A stretch of 5,957 nt of DNA from positions 1-5,957 of the forward strand of contig JAPLJL010000279.1 in assembly GCA_026388615.1 (NCBI GenBank). Reading direction: 5' to 3'. Made by a program: the position numbers and the translations under genes. Origin of the DNA: Pseudomonadota bacterium. Its GTDB lineage: Bacteria; Desulfobacterota; JAPLJL01. The notes below the pieces were generated by a model. That model was not told the origin of the DNA. It searched no databases and saw nothing but the letters and a program-made list of their open reading frames with translations. Positions 4,857-5,957 of the stretch are shown in pieces; positions within the stretch are counted from its first letter, which is position 1, and each line of letters opens with the position of its first letter.

Positions 4857-5678
4857 ATGAAAACTAATCTGCCCGAAGCGATAAATAAAGCCGCGGAAAT
4901 CCTTTCCCGGGCCAAGTCCGTGGTTATTTTTACCGGGGCCGGGATGTCGGCCGAGAGCGGGATTGCCACCTTCCGTGATCCCGGCGGGCTCTGGGATCGC
5001 TTCGACCCGGAGGAGGTGGGAACCGCGGAGGGGATAATGTCTTTTCTCTCCGAGGGAGGGGATAAAATCAGGGAGATTATCCGGGAAGTGGTGGAAAGCT
5101 TTGGCGCCGCCCGTCCGAATGCCGGGCACCTGGCCCTGGCGGAGCTGGAGAAAATGGGCCTGATCCGATCGGTGATTACCCAGAATATCGACAACCTGCA
5201 TCGCGAGGCCGGTAATACCAAGGTCTTCGAGGTCCACGGCAATCTCTTTCGTTTTCGCTGCCTGAACTGCGAGAAAAAGTTTTTTGTTGACCGCGAGGAT
5301 CTGCTGGGAAGACTGCGGGATATCGCCCAGGGAGCGGGCCCGCTTTCTCTGGAAGGAATTCTGGAACGGATCCCCCGTTGCGCCTGCGGGGGGGTGAGCC
5401 GCCCGGATGTGGTGATGTTCGGGGAGTCGGTTCAGGAACTGGACGAATCGATTTTCGAGGCTCATCAGAGCGATGTGATGCTGGTGCTCGGAACCTCCGG
5501 GGCGGTTTACCCGGCGGCCATGGTTCCCCAGCAGGCGCGAAAAGCCGGGGCGATTCTGATCGAGGTCAACCCGACCGAAAAGGTTTTCGCGGCGGAAAAT
5601 GATGTTTATATCCGGGAAAAAGCCGCCATCGCCATGCCCTTAATTGTGGAAGAATTAAAGAAGAAAAAAAGGAAATAA
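4857..5678 (+). CDS. NAD-dependent protein deacylase, sirtuin (Sir2) family
   Basis: This is a complete 273-residue sirtuin. These enzymes remove acetyl or other acyl groups from lysines, consuming NAD and releasing nicotinamide and O-acyl-ADP-ribose; this one is cytoplasmic, with no signal peptide. NAD-site motifs are all present: GAGMSAESGIATFR (27-40), TQNIDNLH (108-115), GTSG (212-215) and EVN (236-238). The catalytic His is His127 in EVHGN. Zinc ligands are Cys135, Cys138 (CLNC) and Cys175, Cys177 (CAC). The 36 residues between Cys138 and Cys175 are more than the roughly 15-20 I expect. The Tyr-x-x-Arg pair of CobB/SIRT5-type desuccinylases is not apparent at 60-82, so a deacetylase or long-chain deacylase preference is inferred. 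The tail is Lys-rich (KKKKRK). The ATG at 4857 is the only sensible start, since an in-frame TAG sits at 4842-4844, but no Shine-Dalgarno sequence precedes it. An XRE regulator gene follows after 28 bases. Confidence 0.96.
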   Translation: MKTNLPEAINKAAEILSRAKSVVIFTGAGMSAESGIATFRDPGGLWDRFDPEEVGTAEGIMSFLSEGGDKIREIIREVVESFGAARPNAGHLALAELEKMGLIRSVITQNIDNLHREAGNTKVFEVHGNLFRFRCLNCEKKFFVDREDLLGRLRDIAQGAGPLSLEGILERIPRCACGGVSRPDVVMFGESVQELDESIFEAHQSDVMLVLGTSGAVYPAAMVPQQARKAGAILIEVNPTEKVFAAENDVYIREKAAIAMPLIVEELKKKKRK

Positions 5679-5694
5679 TCAGGTACGCCAATCA

Positions 5695-5699
5695 GAGGT
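5695..5699 (+). promoter_or_regulatory. Ribosome site of the XRE regulator gene
   Basis: AGAGG, 7 bases before the ATG at 5707, inside the 28-base gap after the sirtuin stop. No promoter is visible in the gap, so cotranscription with the sirtuin gene is likely. Confidence 0.65.
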
Positions 5700-5706
5700 A
5701 ATAAAT

Positions 5707-5957
5707 ATGGTCAGAGACTTGGCCCTCAGGGTAGGGGAAAGAATCCGCAGGTTCCGCCAGGACCAGAAACTTTCGATCCAGAAACTGGCGGAAATTGCCG
5801 GGGTTTCCCCGGCCGGGATTTATAAAATTGAGACCGACGGAATGATCCCTTCCGTCGCGACGATGATCCGGATCGCCCACGCCCTGGGACACAAGGTCGG
5901 GGAAGTCCTGGATGAGACGGTGGAGGAAGTCAGGGATTTCGAGCTGATTCGCCGGAA
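5707..5957 (+). CDS. XRE-family helix-turn-helix transcriptional regulator (partial)
   Basis: The frame opens at ATG 5707 and continues past the right edge, so 83 codons are visible. Residues 9-70 form an HTH_3 (XRE/Cro-CI) domain: helix 1 VGERIRRFRQDQ (9-20); helix 2 and the turn KLSIQKLAEIAGVS (21-34); recognition helix PAGIYKIETDG (35-45); then IPSVATMIRIAHAL (47-60) and KVGEVLDE (63-70). The pattern Lx(2)LAxxAGVSxxxIxxIE and the closing helices match the family well. Similar N-terminal domains often precede a cupin sensor domain, but that part, if present, lies outside the window. A further acidic helix, TVEEVRDFELIRR, follows the HTH. Its place just after the sirtuin gene suggests an operon and perhaps autoregulation through the palindrome at 4816-4843 (inference). 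Confidence 0.9.
   Translation, partial: MVRDLALRVGERIRRFRQDQKLSIQKLAEIAGVSPAGIYKIETDGMIPSVATMIRIAHALGHKVGEVLDETVEEVRDFELIRR

Noticed and set aside
4824..5465. 213-codon minus-strand open frame opposite the sirtuin gene
   Set aside because: The plus-strand frame carries every sirtuin motif, so this frame is a shadow.
4857..5957. SIR2-type anti-phage defence or toxin-antitoxin pair
   Set aside because: The sirtuin has the catalytic His, four zinc Cys and the full length of a stand-alone deacylase, unlike SIR2 effector domains fused to or paired with defence partners. No other defence gene is visible.

Overview
The window suggests a diderm (Gram-negative-type) bacterium of moderately high GC. 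Two products have outer-membrane or lipoprotein traits, ribosome sites are strong AGGAGG types, and start codons include ATG, GTG and TTG. The intergenic gaps are dense with short dispersed repeats (GTCATTCTGA..., CTTCGACTTCGCTCAGGA, GGATTCCTGC...GCAGGAATGAC, TAGGACCC tandems). Repeats of these kinds are common in uncultured diderm phyla and in deltaproteobacteria-like genomes, but I cannot assign a phylum from the sequence alone. No rRNA, tRNA, CRISPR array, transposase or plasmid gene was found.

The left four fifths (1-4679) is read on the minus strand. In transcription order it holds: a signal-anchored SRPBCC/START-fold protein (4679-3972); a 524-residue exported protein with an LPP20-like domain and a CsgG/FlgT-like C-terminal region (3752-2178); a 504-residue exported protein with an N-terminal periplasmic part and a probable C-terminal outer-membrane beta-barrel ending in Phe (1916-402); and the start of a further exported protein or lipoprotein (288 to beyond position 1) that shares a GxGxDxxxAxDDAR motif with the LPP20-like protein. 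The last three look like parts of one envelope-associated assembly of unknown function. The gaps between the minus-strand genes are 219, 261 and 113 bases, and each carries a different inverted-repeat element. The 219-base gap also carries a degenerate 8-base tandem array that ends at the SRPBCC stop codon.

The right part (4857-5957) is read on the plus strand. It holds a complete zinc-containing sirtuin deacylase, followed after 28 bases by an XRE-family helix-turn-helix regulator that runs off the window. The 177-base divergent region between the SRPBCC and sirtuin genes holds a candidate promoter in each direction and two inverted repeats. One is a perfect 12+12 palindrome lying in the sirtuin promoter/leader, just upstream of a start codon that has no visible Shine-Dalgarno sequence. 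An inferred working model is that the XRE protein regulates its own operon through this palindrome. Nothing links the sirtuin unit functionally to the envelope genes beyond adjacency.

No system here can be called new with certainty. The best candidates for follow-up are the three-gene envelope cluster and the palindrome-controlled sirtuin/XRE unit.
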